From an uncultured Anaeroplasmataceae bacterium (GTDB lineage Bacteria; Bacillota_I; Bacilli_A; Acholeplasmatales; Anaeroplasmataceae): DNA of 64,000 nt. Made by a program: the position numbers and the translations under genes. Positions 8,020 to 17,700 of this stretch are shown here, piece after piece (positions within the stretch are counted from its first letter, which is position 1; the number at the start of each line of letters is the position of its first letter). The stretch lies in contig CAJTTN010000001.1 of assembly GCA_910579215.1 (NCBI GenBank), positions 124,001 to 188,000 of the forward strand, given 5' to 3'. The notes below the pieces were generated by a model. It saw only the letters and a list, made by a program, of their open reading frames with translations, did not search any database and had not been told where the DNA came from.

Positions 8020-9843
8020 ATGAACACTATAGAAGAAATGAAGAAACGTCAGAAAATGATTCGCAATTTCTGTATTATAGCTCATATAGATCATGGAAAA
8101 TCAACCTTGGCTGATCGTATTTTAGAAATATGTGAATCTGTAGAGAAAAGAGAAATGCAGGCACAAATTTTAGATTCTATGGAATTAGAGCGTGAAAGAG
8201 GTATAACGATTAAGCTTAATTCCGTAAGCATGCTTTATAAAGCAGATAATGGATTAGAATATGAGTTTCATTTGATAGATACTCCAGGACATGTGGATTT
8301 CACCTATGAAGTATCTCGAAGTCTTGCTGCCTGTGAGGGAGCAATTCTTGTTGTAGATGCCACTCAAGGAGTAGAGGCACAAACCTTAGCTAATGTCTAT
8401 TTAGCTTTGGATAATAATTTGGAAATTTTACCACTAATTAATAAAATAGATCTACCCTCAGCAGATCCTAATCGCGCAAAACAAGAGATTGAGGATGTAA
8501 TTGGAATACCTGCCTTTGAGGCTGTATTAGCTTCTGCAAAAACAGGAGAAGGGGTTAGAGGTATTTTAGAACAAATCGTTTCCTATATTGCCCCACCAAA
8601 GGGAGATATTATGGCTCCAACTAGAGCTTTAATCTTTGATAGTGCATTTGATTCTTATCGAGGAGTAGTGGTTTTAGTATGTGTTAAGGAGGGCATTATT
8701 CGTAGAGGAGATACGATAGAATTTATGGCCTCTAAGGCAAAATATCAGGTGGTTGAATTAGGAGTTAGAACACCTAAGGAGATCCAAAGAGAATATTTGA
8801 TGGCTGGAGATGTTGGATTTATCACAGCCTCCATTAAGGATATTGCCGATGTCCGTGTAGGTGATACTATTACGACTGTGAGCCAGCATGCAGACGTTCC
8901 ACTAGATGGATATAGAAAATTAAATCCTATGGTGTTTTGTGGTTTATATCCTATTGATTCTAAGCAGTATACAGACTTGAGAGATGCTTTAGATAAGCTT
9001 AAGCTTTCAGATGCTGCCTTAATCTTTGAGCCTGAAACCTCTCAAGCCCTAGGCTTTGGCTTTCGTACGGGCTTTTTAGGCTTACTGCATATGGATATCA
9101 TAAAGGAAAGAATTTCTAGAGAATTTGGAATTGAGCTTATTGCAACAGCGCCATCTGTTTCTTATCATGTTTATTTGACGGATGGTAGCATGATAGAAAT
9201 TGATAATCCTAGTGGATTACCTAGCATACAAACGATAGAAAGAATTGAAGAGCCTTTTGTTAAAGCTACTATTATGGCCCCTACTGATTATGTTGGAGCA
9301 GTCATGGATTTGTGTCAGAAAAAAAGAGGCATTTTCATAGATATGCAATATATAGAGGAAACAAGAGTAGTTCTCCACTATAATATTCCGCTTTTAGAGA
9401 TTGTATTTGATTTCTTTGACAAGCTTAAAAGCTATACTAAGGGATATGCCTCCTTCGATTATGAGCTTGGAGATTATCAAGCATCTAAGCTTGTAAAAAT
9501 GGATATTATGCTCAATGGAGATGTTGTGGATGCTCTTTCAACGATAGTTCATAAGGATTTTGCATATGCAAGAGGGAAAGTCATTGTAGAAAAATTGAAG
9601 GAGATTATCCCTAGACATTTATTTGAAATCCCTGTTCAAGCCGTAATCAATCATAAGGTTATCGCAAGAAGTGATATTAAGGCTTTGAGAAAGGATGTTT
9701 TAGCTAAGTGCTATGGAGGAGATATTTCTAGAAAGAAGAAGCTACTTGAAAAGCAAAAAGAAGGAAAGAAAAAAATGAAGGCTATTGGAAGTGTAGATGT
9801 TCCACAAGATGCCTTCCTAGCTATTCTTTCAACAGAAGATTAA
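8020..9843 (+). CDS. lepA: Elongation factor 4 (LepA), ribosomal back-translocase GTPase
   Basis: A 607-residue translational GTPase. The G motifs are AHIDHGKST (G1, near residue 22), ERERGITIK (G2), DTPGH (G3) and NKID (G4), followed by the EF-G-like domains and the LepA-specific C-terminal domain (KMDIMLNGDVVDALS...IHRDFAY-like region, then GGDISRKKKLLEKQKEGKKKMK). Length is typical for LepA (about 600). RBS AAGGAGG at 8005-8011. It is followed by a HIT protein in the same operon. Confidence 0.97.
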   Translation: MNTIEEMKKRQKMIRNFCIIAHIDHGKSTLADRILEICESVEKREMQAQILDSMELERERGITIKLNSVSMLYKADNGLEYEFHLIDTPGHVDFTYEVSRSLAACEGAILVVDATQGVEAQTLANVYLALDNNLEILPLINKIDLPSADPNRAKQEIEDVIGIPAFEAVLASAKTGEGVRGILEQIVSYIAPPKGDIMAPTRALIFDSAFDSYRGVVVLVCVKEGIIRRGDTIEFMASKAKYQVVELGVRTPKEIQREYLMAGDVGFITASIKDIADVRVGDTITTVSQHADVPLDGYRKLNPMVFCGLYPIDSKQYTDLRDALDKLKLSDAALIFEPETSQALGFGFRTGFLGLLHMDIIKERISREFGIELIATAPSVSYHVYLTDGSMIEIDNPSGLPSIQTIERIEEPFVKATIMAPTDYVGAVMDLCQKKRGIFIDMQYIEETRVVLHYNIPLLEIVFDFFDKLKSYTKGYASFDYELGDYQASKLVKMDIMLNGDVVDALSTIVHKDFAYARGKVIVEKLKEIIPRHLFEIPVQAVINHKVIARSDIKALRKDVLAKCYGGDISRKKKLLEKQKEGKKKMKAIGSVDVPQDAFLAILSTED

Positions 9844-9876
9844 AAAAATTTAAGATAAAAAGAGGAGAGAACATTA

Positions 9877-10302
9877 ATGAAAAAGGAAAATTGTCCTTAT
9901 TGTATGTATGGAGAACCCCTAGCAAAATTTGGGTATTTAGCATTTGAAACAGAGATATCTGCAGTGATAGTTTTTAAGGATCAAACGCATCCTGGTCGAA
10001 TGATTGTTGCTTATAAAAAGGATCATGTGGCAGAAATTCAGGATTTGAACGATGCCGATAGAAATGCATTTATGAAGGATGTGAGTGATGTTGCTAAAGC
10101 CATTCAAAAGGCTTATCATCCCAATCGTATCAACTATGGTGCCTATGGAGATACTTTAGGTCATTTACATTTTCATCTTTGTCCTAAGTATGAAGGAAAA
10201 GAGGAGTGGGGTGGAACCTTCCTTATGAATACAGGCAATCTTGTTGATGAGCGTGCATGTCAAGAAGTAGCTAAAAAGATTATAGAAAATTATGAAGCAT
10301 AA
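9877..10302 (+). CDS. HIT-family nucleotide hydrolase
   Basis: The 141-residue histidine-triad protein has the HxHxH active-site motif (HLHFHL near residues 95-100), expected to cleave nucleoside phosphoramidates or dinucleotide substrates. An N-terminal CPYC pair may bind zinc. The segment after the triad (PKYEGKEEWGG) resembles a Clostridial HIT branch. It sits 33 bases after lepA with an AGGAGAG ribosome binding site and is cotranscribed. The exact substrate is not deducible. Confidence 0.88.
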   Translation: MKKENCPYCMYGEPLAKFGYLAFETEISAVIVFKDQTHPGRMIVAYKKDHVAEIQDLNDADRNAFMKDVSDVAKAIQKAYHPNRINYGAYGDTLGHLHFHLCPKYEGKEEWGGTFLMNTGNLVDERACQEVAKKIIENYEA

Positions 10303-10304
10303 TG

Positions 10305-10336
10305 AAAAAGATTCTACACAAAAGTAGAATCTTTTT
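10305..10336 (+). terminator. Terminator of the lepA-HIT operon
   Basis: A 13-bp stem AAAAAGATTCTAC/GTAGAATCTTTTT with a 6-base loop. Confidence 0.9.
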
Positions 10337-10355
10337 AAACACTACTAATTTTTTC

Positions 10356-10384
10356 TTGTCATAGTTTAAAAAATAGTGTATACT
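10356..10384 (+). promoter_or_regulatory. Promoter of the TPP-riboswitch transcript
   Basis: TTGTCA (10356-10361) and TATACT (10379-10384) with a 17-bp spacer; the predicted RNA starts at the aptamer's P1 stem. Confidence 0.75.
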
Positions 10385-10391
10385 ATATTTG

Positions 10392-10477
10392 TCATATTAA
10401 GGGGAGGCGAAAGCCTGAGAGGATAAGGATCTACCCTTAACCTGATCTAGGTAATGCTAGCGTAGGGAATAATATGA
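10392..10477 (+). promoter_or_regulatory. TPP riboswitch aptamer (THI element)
   Basis: Contains the diagnostic blocks CTGAGA (near 10415), ACCCTTAACCTGATCT (near 10433-10448) and GCTAGCGTAGGGAA (near 10456-10469). P1 is a perfect 7-bp pair TCATATT (10392-10398) with AATATGA (10471-10477). It senses thiamine pyrophosphate and turns off the thiamine importer downstream. Confidence 0.95.
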
Positions 10478-10508
10478 GGAAATATCTTCAGAATATTCTT
10501 TTTTATGC

Positions 10509-10530
10509 ATGTCCTAGCGGACATTTTTTT
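10509..10530 (+). terminator. Riboswitch-controlled terminator (expression platform)
   Basis: ATGTCC/GGACAT stem with a TAGC loop and seven Ts, between the aptamer and thiT. An AT-rich hairpin at about 10479-10500 lies between and could take part in antitermination. Confidence 0.75.
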
Positions 10531-10549
10531 ATTAAAAAAGGAGAAAAAT

Positions 10550-11224
10550 ATGAAAAGAAAATTTTCAACAAGAGTGCTTGCAGAAGTGGCTATTTTTGCT
10601 GCGTTAGCATTTGCACTTGATGCGCTTCAGGGTGGTATTTTTAGAGGCGTATTTGCTAGTGGAGGCTCTATAGGCTTTGCAATGGTTCCTGTATTTCTAA
10701 TCAGTTATAGAAGAGGATTATTGCCAGGAATTCTATGTGGGCTGATTTTAAGTCTTGTTCAGATGCTGGGAGGAATTTATGTGATTAACGCTTCCTCCTT
10801 TGAAAATGCATTTTTACAGGTAATGGGACCATTTTTACAAATTCTGCTAGATTACGTATTAGCATATACAGTTGTAGGGTTTGCAGGAGCATTTTCAGGA
10901 TTTTATAAAAATAGTCAAAAGAAATCATCAAAAATGCTATGGATTATTGTGGGTTGTGTTGTTGGAGGCTTGCTGAAATATACTTGCCATGTAGTAGCAG
11001 GTGGTGTGTTTTGGTTGAATCAAGGTGCAAGCTTTTGGAATGTTTCGGATGCTAGCTGGGGCTATTCCTTCCTATATAATGGAGCATATTGTATACCTAA
11101 TATAATTTTATGTGGAGCAACCTTGCTTATGGTAGCAAAATTCTATCCGCAATTTCTAGAGACAGCAGAAGGAGTATGCAAACAGGAGGTAAAGCATGTT
11201 ACAAATATTGAAAATGAAAAGTGA
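10550..11224 (+). CDS. thiT: ThiT, thiamine-binding S component of an ECF transporter
   Basis: A 224-residue integral membrane protein with about six hydrophobic helices. It has the ThiT features GSIGFAMVPVFLISYRRG near residue 40, KYTCHVVAGGVFW near residue 140, and SWGYSFLYNGAYCIPN near residue 165, whose aromatic residues line the thiamine pocket. It would pair with the shared EcfAA'T energising module, not seen in this window. The start is ATG 10550 with AAGGAG upstream; the in-frame extension to 10505 lies inside the terminator. The TPP riboswitch directly upstream supports the call independently. Confidence 0.95.
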   Translation: MKRKFSTRVLAEVAIFAALAFALDALQGGIFRGVFASGGSIGFAMVPVFLISYRRGLLPGILCGLILSLVQMLGGIYVINASSFENAFLQVMGPFLQILLDYVLAYTVVGFAGAFSGFYKNSQKKSSKMLWIIVGCVVGGLLKYTCHVVAGGVFWLNQGASFWNVSDASWGYSFLYNGAYCIPNIILCGATLLMVAKFYPQFLETAEGVCKQEVKHVTNIENEK

Positions 11225-11633
11225 GATTATAAAGAGATGGATAATTGTTATTTTAGCTAGTGCTATCATAGGAATTTCTGTATCTTTATTTATCCTTAGC
11301 TTTGAGATATACAATGATGGATATGGAACAGATATTAGCTTTAATATGGATATGATCATTTTCTTTATTTGTGGAGTTGCAATATTGGTTTATGGAATCT
11401 ATAGCATATATGCTTATAAAAAACATCTGTCTATGCTTTTTGCCTATTATGCTTCCTTTAGTGTCATTACAGTTTTACTTACCTTTTATCCCTTAGGAGT
11501 TTTCTTTAAGGCCTTAGCTAAGGGGAAGTCCTTTGTAGAATATCAAGAGTATTTGTACTTAGGAGTTTTTGGATTTATTATTCTCATTTATCTCATCTTT
11601 AGTTATTTAAGTGATCTTCAAAAAAATGCTTAA
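11196..11633 (+). CDS. Small four-helix membrane protein, unknown function
   Basis: The 145-residue product has four hydrophobic stretches (about residues 12-34, 49-70, 78-100 and 118-138) joined by short charged loops. It overlaps the thiT end by 29 bases in another frame and has its own GGAGG ribosome binding site about 8 bases before ATG 11196, so it is translated from the riboswitch-controlled message. No family is recognised. A role linked to thiamine uptake is possible but rests on position alone. Confidence 0.7.
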   Translation: MLQILKMKSEIIKRWIIVILASAIIGISVSLFILSFEIYNDGYGTDISFNMDMIIFFICGVAILVYGIYSIYAYKKHLSMLFAYYASFSVITVLLTFYPLGVFFKALAKGKSFVEYQEYLYLGVFGFIILIYLIFSYLSDLQKNA

Positions 11634-11655
11634 GCTTTCGAGCTTAAGTTTTTTT
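11629..11655 (+). terminator. Terminator of the thiT operon
   Basis: CTTAAGCT/AGCTTAAG stem with a TTCG tetraloop and seven Ts; the stop codon of the membrane protein lies within the stem. Confidence 0.9.
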
Positions 11656-11664
11656 CTTTTTTTC

Positions 11665-11728
11665 AAGAAAACGCTTGCATAATTTACCATTAAAGTATAT
11701 ACTATTATAGTATATAAAACGTTTTCAT
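11665..11728 (+). promoter_or_regulatory. Promoter of the pectate lyase gene with cre-like operators
   Basis: TTGCAT (11675-11680) and TATACT (11698-11703), 17-bp spacer. The 16-mer at 11665-11680 (AAGAAAACGCTTGCAT) matches the catabolite-responsive consensus except at one position and covers the -35. A second palindrome AAAACGTTTT (11716-11725) lies just downstream of the start point. Both look like LacI/CcpA-family sites, fitting repression by preferred sugars. Confidence 0.65.
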
Positions 11729-11769
11729 TTTTTTGAAAGTGTAAAGCGGGAAGGAGAAGTTCGGAAAAA

Positions 11770-14700
11770 ATGAGGAGAAACAAGATTTTAACTTTATTCT
11801 TATGTCTAATTACTTCTTTAGGATTTTTGTTTACAGTAGCAAGCTGTAAAACATCAAGTAAAACGGATGAATTTATAATTACCTTTGATTCTCGTGGTGG
11901 TTCTCAAGTAGCTACACAAAAAGTTCAAAAGGGAGAAAAAATTACAAAGCCTGAAGATCCGACAAAGGATAAATATTTCTTTGAGAATTGGTACAAAGAA
12001 ATTGATTATAAAAATGTATGGAATTTTGATGTAGATCTTCCTGAAAGTGATACAATTCTATATGCCAAATGGAATATGGGATATATCATGACCTTTGATA
12101 CACAGGGTGCAGGAATTATTATAGATCAATCTGTTAAAGAGGGTGGCAAGGCAGTTAAGCCTGCCGATCCTAAAAAGGAGCATTATTTCTTTGGTGGCTG
12201 GTATAAGGAACCAAATTGTTTAAATGCTTGGGATTTTGAGACAGATTGTGTTACAAAGAATACAATTATTTATGCCAAATGGACAATAAATACATATACG
12301 GTCACCTTTGAAGCGAATGGTGGAACAAGTGTTCTAAAACAAAATGTTGTCGCTAAGCAAAAGGCAACCAGACCAGCGAGTCCGACAAGAGACGGATATC
12401 TATTTATTGGTTGGTATACGGATATAGAATTGAAAAAGCAGTTTGATTTCGTAAATACAGAAATTATTCAGAATCTTACCCTTTATGCCAAGTGGGAGGA
12501 AACAACTCAGGATCCTAACAAGCTAATAGTTATTTTCAATTCTAAACTAGGTAGTGAGGTACCTAATTTAGAAAATGTTGTTCCTGGAAGTAAAATTGCA
12601 AAGCCTGCTGATCCCGTTCGAGAAGGGTACACCTTTCTTGGCTGGTATAAGGATACGGATGGGGAATTAGTTGAGGAGTTCAATTTTGCTGAGGATAGAG
12701 TTACAGAGAATTTGACTTTATATGCAAAATGGGAGCGTGCAAAATTTACTGTAAGCTTTGATTCTAATGGTGGGTCTATTGTTGCAAGTCAAAGTGTAGA
12801 AGTTGATGGTAAAGCAACACGACCAACGAGTCCTACAAAGGAAGGCTATACCTTTATAGGCTGGTATAAGGATACGGAATTTAAGAATGTTTTTGATTTT
12901 GTTAATACAACAATTACAGGGGATATTACGCTATATGCACAGTGGAAGGTAGCTTCTACGGATCCTAATAAATTAGAGGTTATCTTTATTTCTAAAGGAG
13001 GTAGTGAGGTTCCAAGCATGACAGGAATCATTTCTGGAAGTAAAATAGAAAAGCCGAGTGATCCTGTACGTATTGGCTATACCTTTTTAGGCTGGTATAA
13101 GGATACGGACGGAGAATTAGTAGAAGAGTTCAATTTTGAAGAAGAGACGATTACAGAAAGTATTGTTTTATATGCCAAATGGGAAATAAAAAAATATGCA
13201 TTAGTATTTGATTCAAATGGTGGCTCTAGTGTAGCAAGTCAGAGTGTAAACTATGGTGAACTAGCGACTAGACCGACTACTCCTACAAAGGAGGGCTATA
13301 TCTTTATTGGTTGGTATAGTGATGCAGAATTAAAGCACGAATTTGATTTTGTGAATACGACAATCCTAAAGGATTATACGTTATATGCGAAATGGGAATT
13401 AGGCTCAGAAAGTGAAGATAGATTCAAAGTATACTTTAATAGTAAGGGAGGAAGTGCAGTTCCAACCTTAGAAAATATAGCGTATGGCAGTAAAATAGAA
13501 AAGCCAGAAGATCCTGTACGAGATGGCTATACCTTTTTAGGGTGGTATAAGGATGAGCAAGGAGCTTTAGTAGATAGATTTGACTTTACAAAAGATACAA
13601 TTACAGAGGATATTACCTTATTTGCTAAGTGGACAATTACAACTTATTTGGTTACCTTTGATGTAGACGGAGGAAGTAGTATAGCTTCTCAGAATGTTAA
13701 TATCCATGGCAAAGTCATACCACCTAGCCATAATCCTGTAAAGGCTAATCACACCTTTATAGGCTGGTATAAGGATAAGGCTTGCACTATGGAGTGGAAC
13801 TTTTCTGAGGATACCATTATTTCTAATACAACGATTTATGCCAAATGGGAAAAAAATCCTGTAACCGAGGATGTAGAAATAAAATTTCCATTTGCTCAAT
13901 TTAATTCCTCTGTACCTAAGGATTCAGAATTAAAGACTACAGTTGATTTTGAAATTGGTCAGTTTAAGGTATCTGCAGGAGCTAAATCTGAACCTGCAAT
14001 GCTTAATTCGCAAGGAAAAGATATTTATTTTACTTTGAATGGCAAGTTTAGCAACGGCTTAAAAATTGTTGGTACTGGTGGTTCAACTAAGGCTGATACC
14101 ATAGTTACACTATATAAGGATACCAATACTTTAATCAAGGTGCTAGGTACAGCTGCACTAAATGGTGGTAGCTTTGCAGCTACAATCGATGGACTAGAGG
14201 CAGGTACTTATCGCTTAAAAACAGTAAATTCTTTAAAAATTACAGTTTTCACTTTATATGAATATAATCAAGCTATAGAGGTTGCTGTAAAATTTGAAAC
14301 GTTTAATGGAAGTGTAATTCAAGATGCGATTGTACCAAAGTGGTCTACACTTACAAAGCCAGAAGATCCTACAAAGGATGGCTATGTATTTAAAGGCTGG
14401 TTTATCGATGAGGCCTGTGAAACCATCTTTGATTTTAATTCTAAGTTAGATAGTGATATAACACTGTATGCAAAATGGGAAGAAAAGCCATTAGATCCAT
14501 CGTTACCAATTTATGGTGTAACCTATGAAACAAATGGAGGCAGTACAATTCCAGCTAAAAATGTAAATGAGGGTGGAAAGGTAGCAGCTCCAACAAATCC
14601 AGTAAGGGAAGGGTATTTCTTTATTGGTTGGTATGATGATCCTAATTTTGAACAGGAGCATAATTTTGAACTACCTATCATGGATAACATAACGATCTAT

Positions 14701-17700
14701 GCTAGATGGGAAGAAAAGCCTATCTATATAACTTTTGAAAATACAAGTTTAGATATTTTAGAGATTAAAAAAGGAACCAAGGTACCTAAGCCTTTAGAGA
14801 ATCCAACTAAGCCTAACTTTATTTTTGCTGGCTGGTATAAGGATAATACCTTCCAAGAGGAATTTGATTTTGATACTCCACTTTATGTAGATACACGAAT
14901 TTATGCAAAATGGGAAAAGGATCCAGATGCTTCTGATTACATAGAGGCGGGCCCTGGTCAAATATTAGAAAAGGGTGCAGTTGAGCTTGTAAGAGCAGTA
15001 GGTCAAGTAGAAGGAGCATATATTACCTTTAGACCTTATGCAGGAGCAACCGATTATACGATTACTTTGAGAAATACGAATAATACGACTTCAAAGATTT
15101 TAGATGAAAACTATATGTATATTCGTACTATGAATGATGGCATCTTGCGAGCAGATATTTTAGGTCTTCCTGCTGGAAGCTATGAAGCTATTGTATATCC
15201 AAAGGGAGATGAAAGTGCTAAGGGCTCCAGCTGTATGTTTACTGTTGGGGAATATGATCGCTCAGGCTATGCACATTTCAATTATACTGAAGGTGTTGGA
15301 GCCTATGATGATACAGGAGCGTTAAAGAAAAATGCTATTGTACTTTGGGTTACAGATGAGAATAAAAATACAATTTCATTAACCTATAAGGGAACAACAG
15401 TTGTTGGTATAGGAAATATTTTAAATTCTGTAGGTGAAGATGTTGGTGGTGGTGTTACCTCTAAGGGAGGTAAAGCAAATACGAACCAGGGGATAATGAA
15501 AAAGCTTGCAGAAGATAATATTCCTTTAGTTGTTCGCTTTATAGGAACAGTTTCTAATACGGGACTTTATAAAAAAGCTGCCTTTGCAGCAGCAAGTAAG
15601 CCTAAAATTGATGGCTTGACGATATACGACTCCCTAGACTGGGGTGGTTCCATTGGCGATAATGGACATATGGCACGTATAAAGTCAGGAAAGGATGTTA
15701 CTTTAGAGGGTGTTGGAGAAAATGCCGTTATTGATGGCTGGGGCTTCCACTATATGGCTGAAAGCTCAGCACCAGATTTAGGAAAGAGCTTTGAGGTTCG
15801 TAATTTAACCTTCATTAATACTCCAGAGGATGCAATAGGTATGGAGGGAGTTCAGCTTTCTGCCAATGTAAATTCAATTCTTACGGCAAGTGTAGAAAGA
15901 TGCTGGATTCATAACAATGAATTCTATGGTCCAACCATTACTGATCCTGCTGAATCTGACAAGGGAGAAGGAGATGGCTCTTGTGACTTTAAGAGAGGTC
16001 AATATTTTACTTGTAGCTATAATTATTTTGAAGGCTGTCATAAGACAAATCTTGTAGGGTCAGCAGATTCTTCGTTACAATATAACTTGACCTATCATCA
16101 TAATTATTGGAAGCTTTGTAAGGCTAGAGGGCCTTTAGCACGTAATGCAAATATTCATATGTATAATAATCTTTTTGAGGAACAGACAGATTATGCTATG
16201 AATACGCGAGCAAATTCTTATATTTTCTCTGAATATAATATGTTTTATAAATGTAAGAATGCCCAGGCAGTAGAAGGAGGAGCAATTAAATCCTTTAAGG
16301 ATTCCTTTGCGACAACATTACAGAACAAAGGCTCTGCAGGTACAATTGTAGAAAATAAGACAGATATCGTACCAAATAGCTGTAAATTCGCTGCTGAAGG
16401 TATAGATTATAGTAAATTTGATACAAATCCAATGCAATCCTATATACCATCAGGAGAGTATGTTCTTCAAACTAGTGTTACAGAGGCAAGAAAAGCAATT
16501 TATGCCTTTACTGGTGTTAGAAGAGCTCAAAATGTATCTATGATGGATGTAGATATGAGCTATATATCTGTTCTACCTACTGGTGTATCTCCAGTCAATG
16601 TAGATACATATCCAACGGCTTTAACTCCTGGAAAAATAAGTAAAACGGTCTATGCATTTACAATAAGTCGTTCTGCAACCATTAAAATTTCTTATGGTAC
16701 TGCAGTAGGTGTCATGGTAAATCAAGCTGGAGAATGCATGCTTACAGGAAGTGGAAGCACTACAGTAAAGGCGGGAACCTATATTGTGCAAGCACAAACT
16801 TTCCAGCCAGGAGATAGTAAAGCCTTAACTCTAGGAACATTTAAGGACATGAATATAGATTCTATTGAAATAGTAGAGCATGATGATGGAGCAGAGCTTA
16901 TTGCAGATTATGATGCAAAGGCTAAAAAAATCCCTTCCACAATTCAGTATACATCTACTTGCTATCAAGCTATTGTAGCTGCAAAGCAGGCCTATGCAGT
17001 TATACCAGAAGAGTATAAATCTAAAGTCACAGTTCCATATACAAGCGTAACTACAGCTTGGACAGAATATATTACTTTAGGAAAGATAAAAGTAGAAGAA
17101 CTCATTCATAGGATTGGTACAGTTACAGAAAATAGTGGCTTTGATATAACCTCTGCAAGAGCAGCCTATACACAGCTGATAAAGGAAGATCCAAATGTAC
17201 AAATAAGTAATTATCAGCTTTTGGTAAATGCTGAAAATGCCTTTAAGGCGTATGCTGTGACATCATGTATTCAGCGGATTGATGAGATTTTAACACCAAT
17301 AACCTTGGCTTCTAAGGAAAGCATTGAGGCTGCAAGGGCAGAATACAATGCCTTGGGCGAAGAAGAAAAGAAAAAAATTACGAATCTTCAGAAGCTTTTA
17401 GATGCTGAAGCTGAATTAAATGAGTTGATGATTGTTGAAAATGTAATTCAATTGATTATAAATGTTGATACAAATCATGCAGAATCTATGAAAGAAGCTC
17501 TTGCTGCCTATGAAGCGTTGACAGAGGAACAGAAGAGTAAAGTTACAAATGCTGATAGAATATCTTCCATTAAAGTTACATTGACTATCGTCTTGATTAA
17601 TTCTATAGGAACTGTTACTCCATCCTCTAAGCCAGCAATAGATGAAGCTGAGGATATGTATAATCGTTTAAATATAGAAGAACAAGAGCAAGTAACCAAT

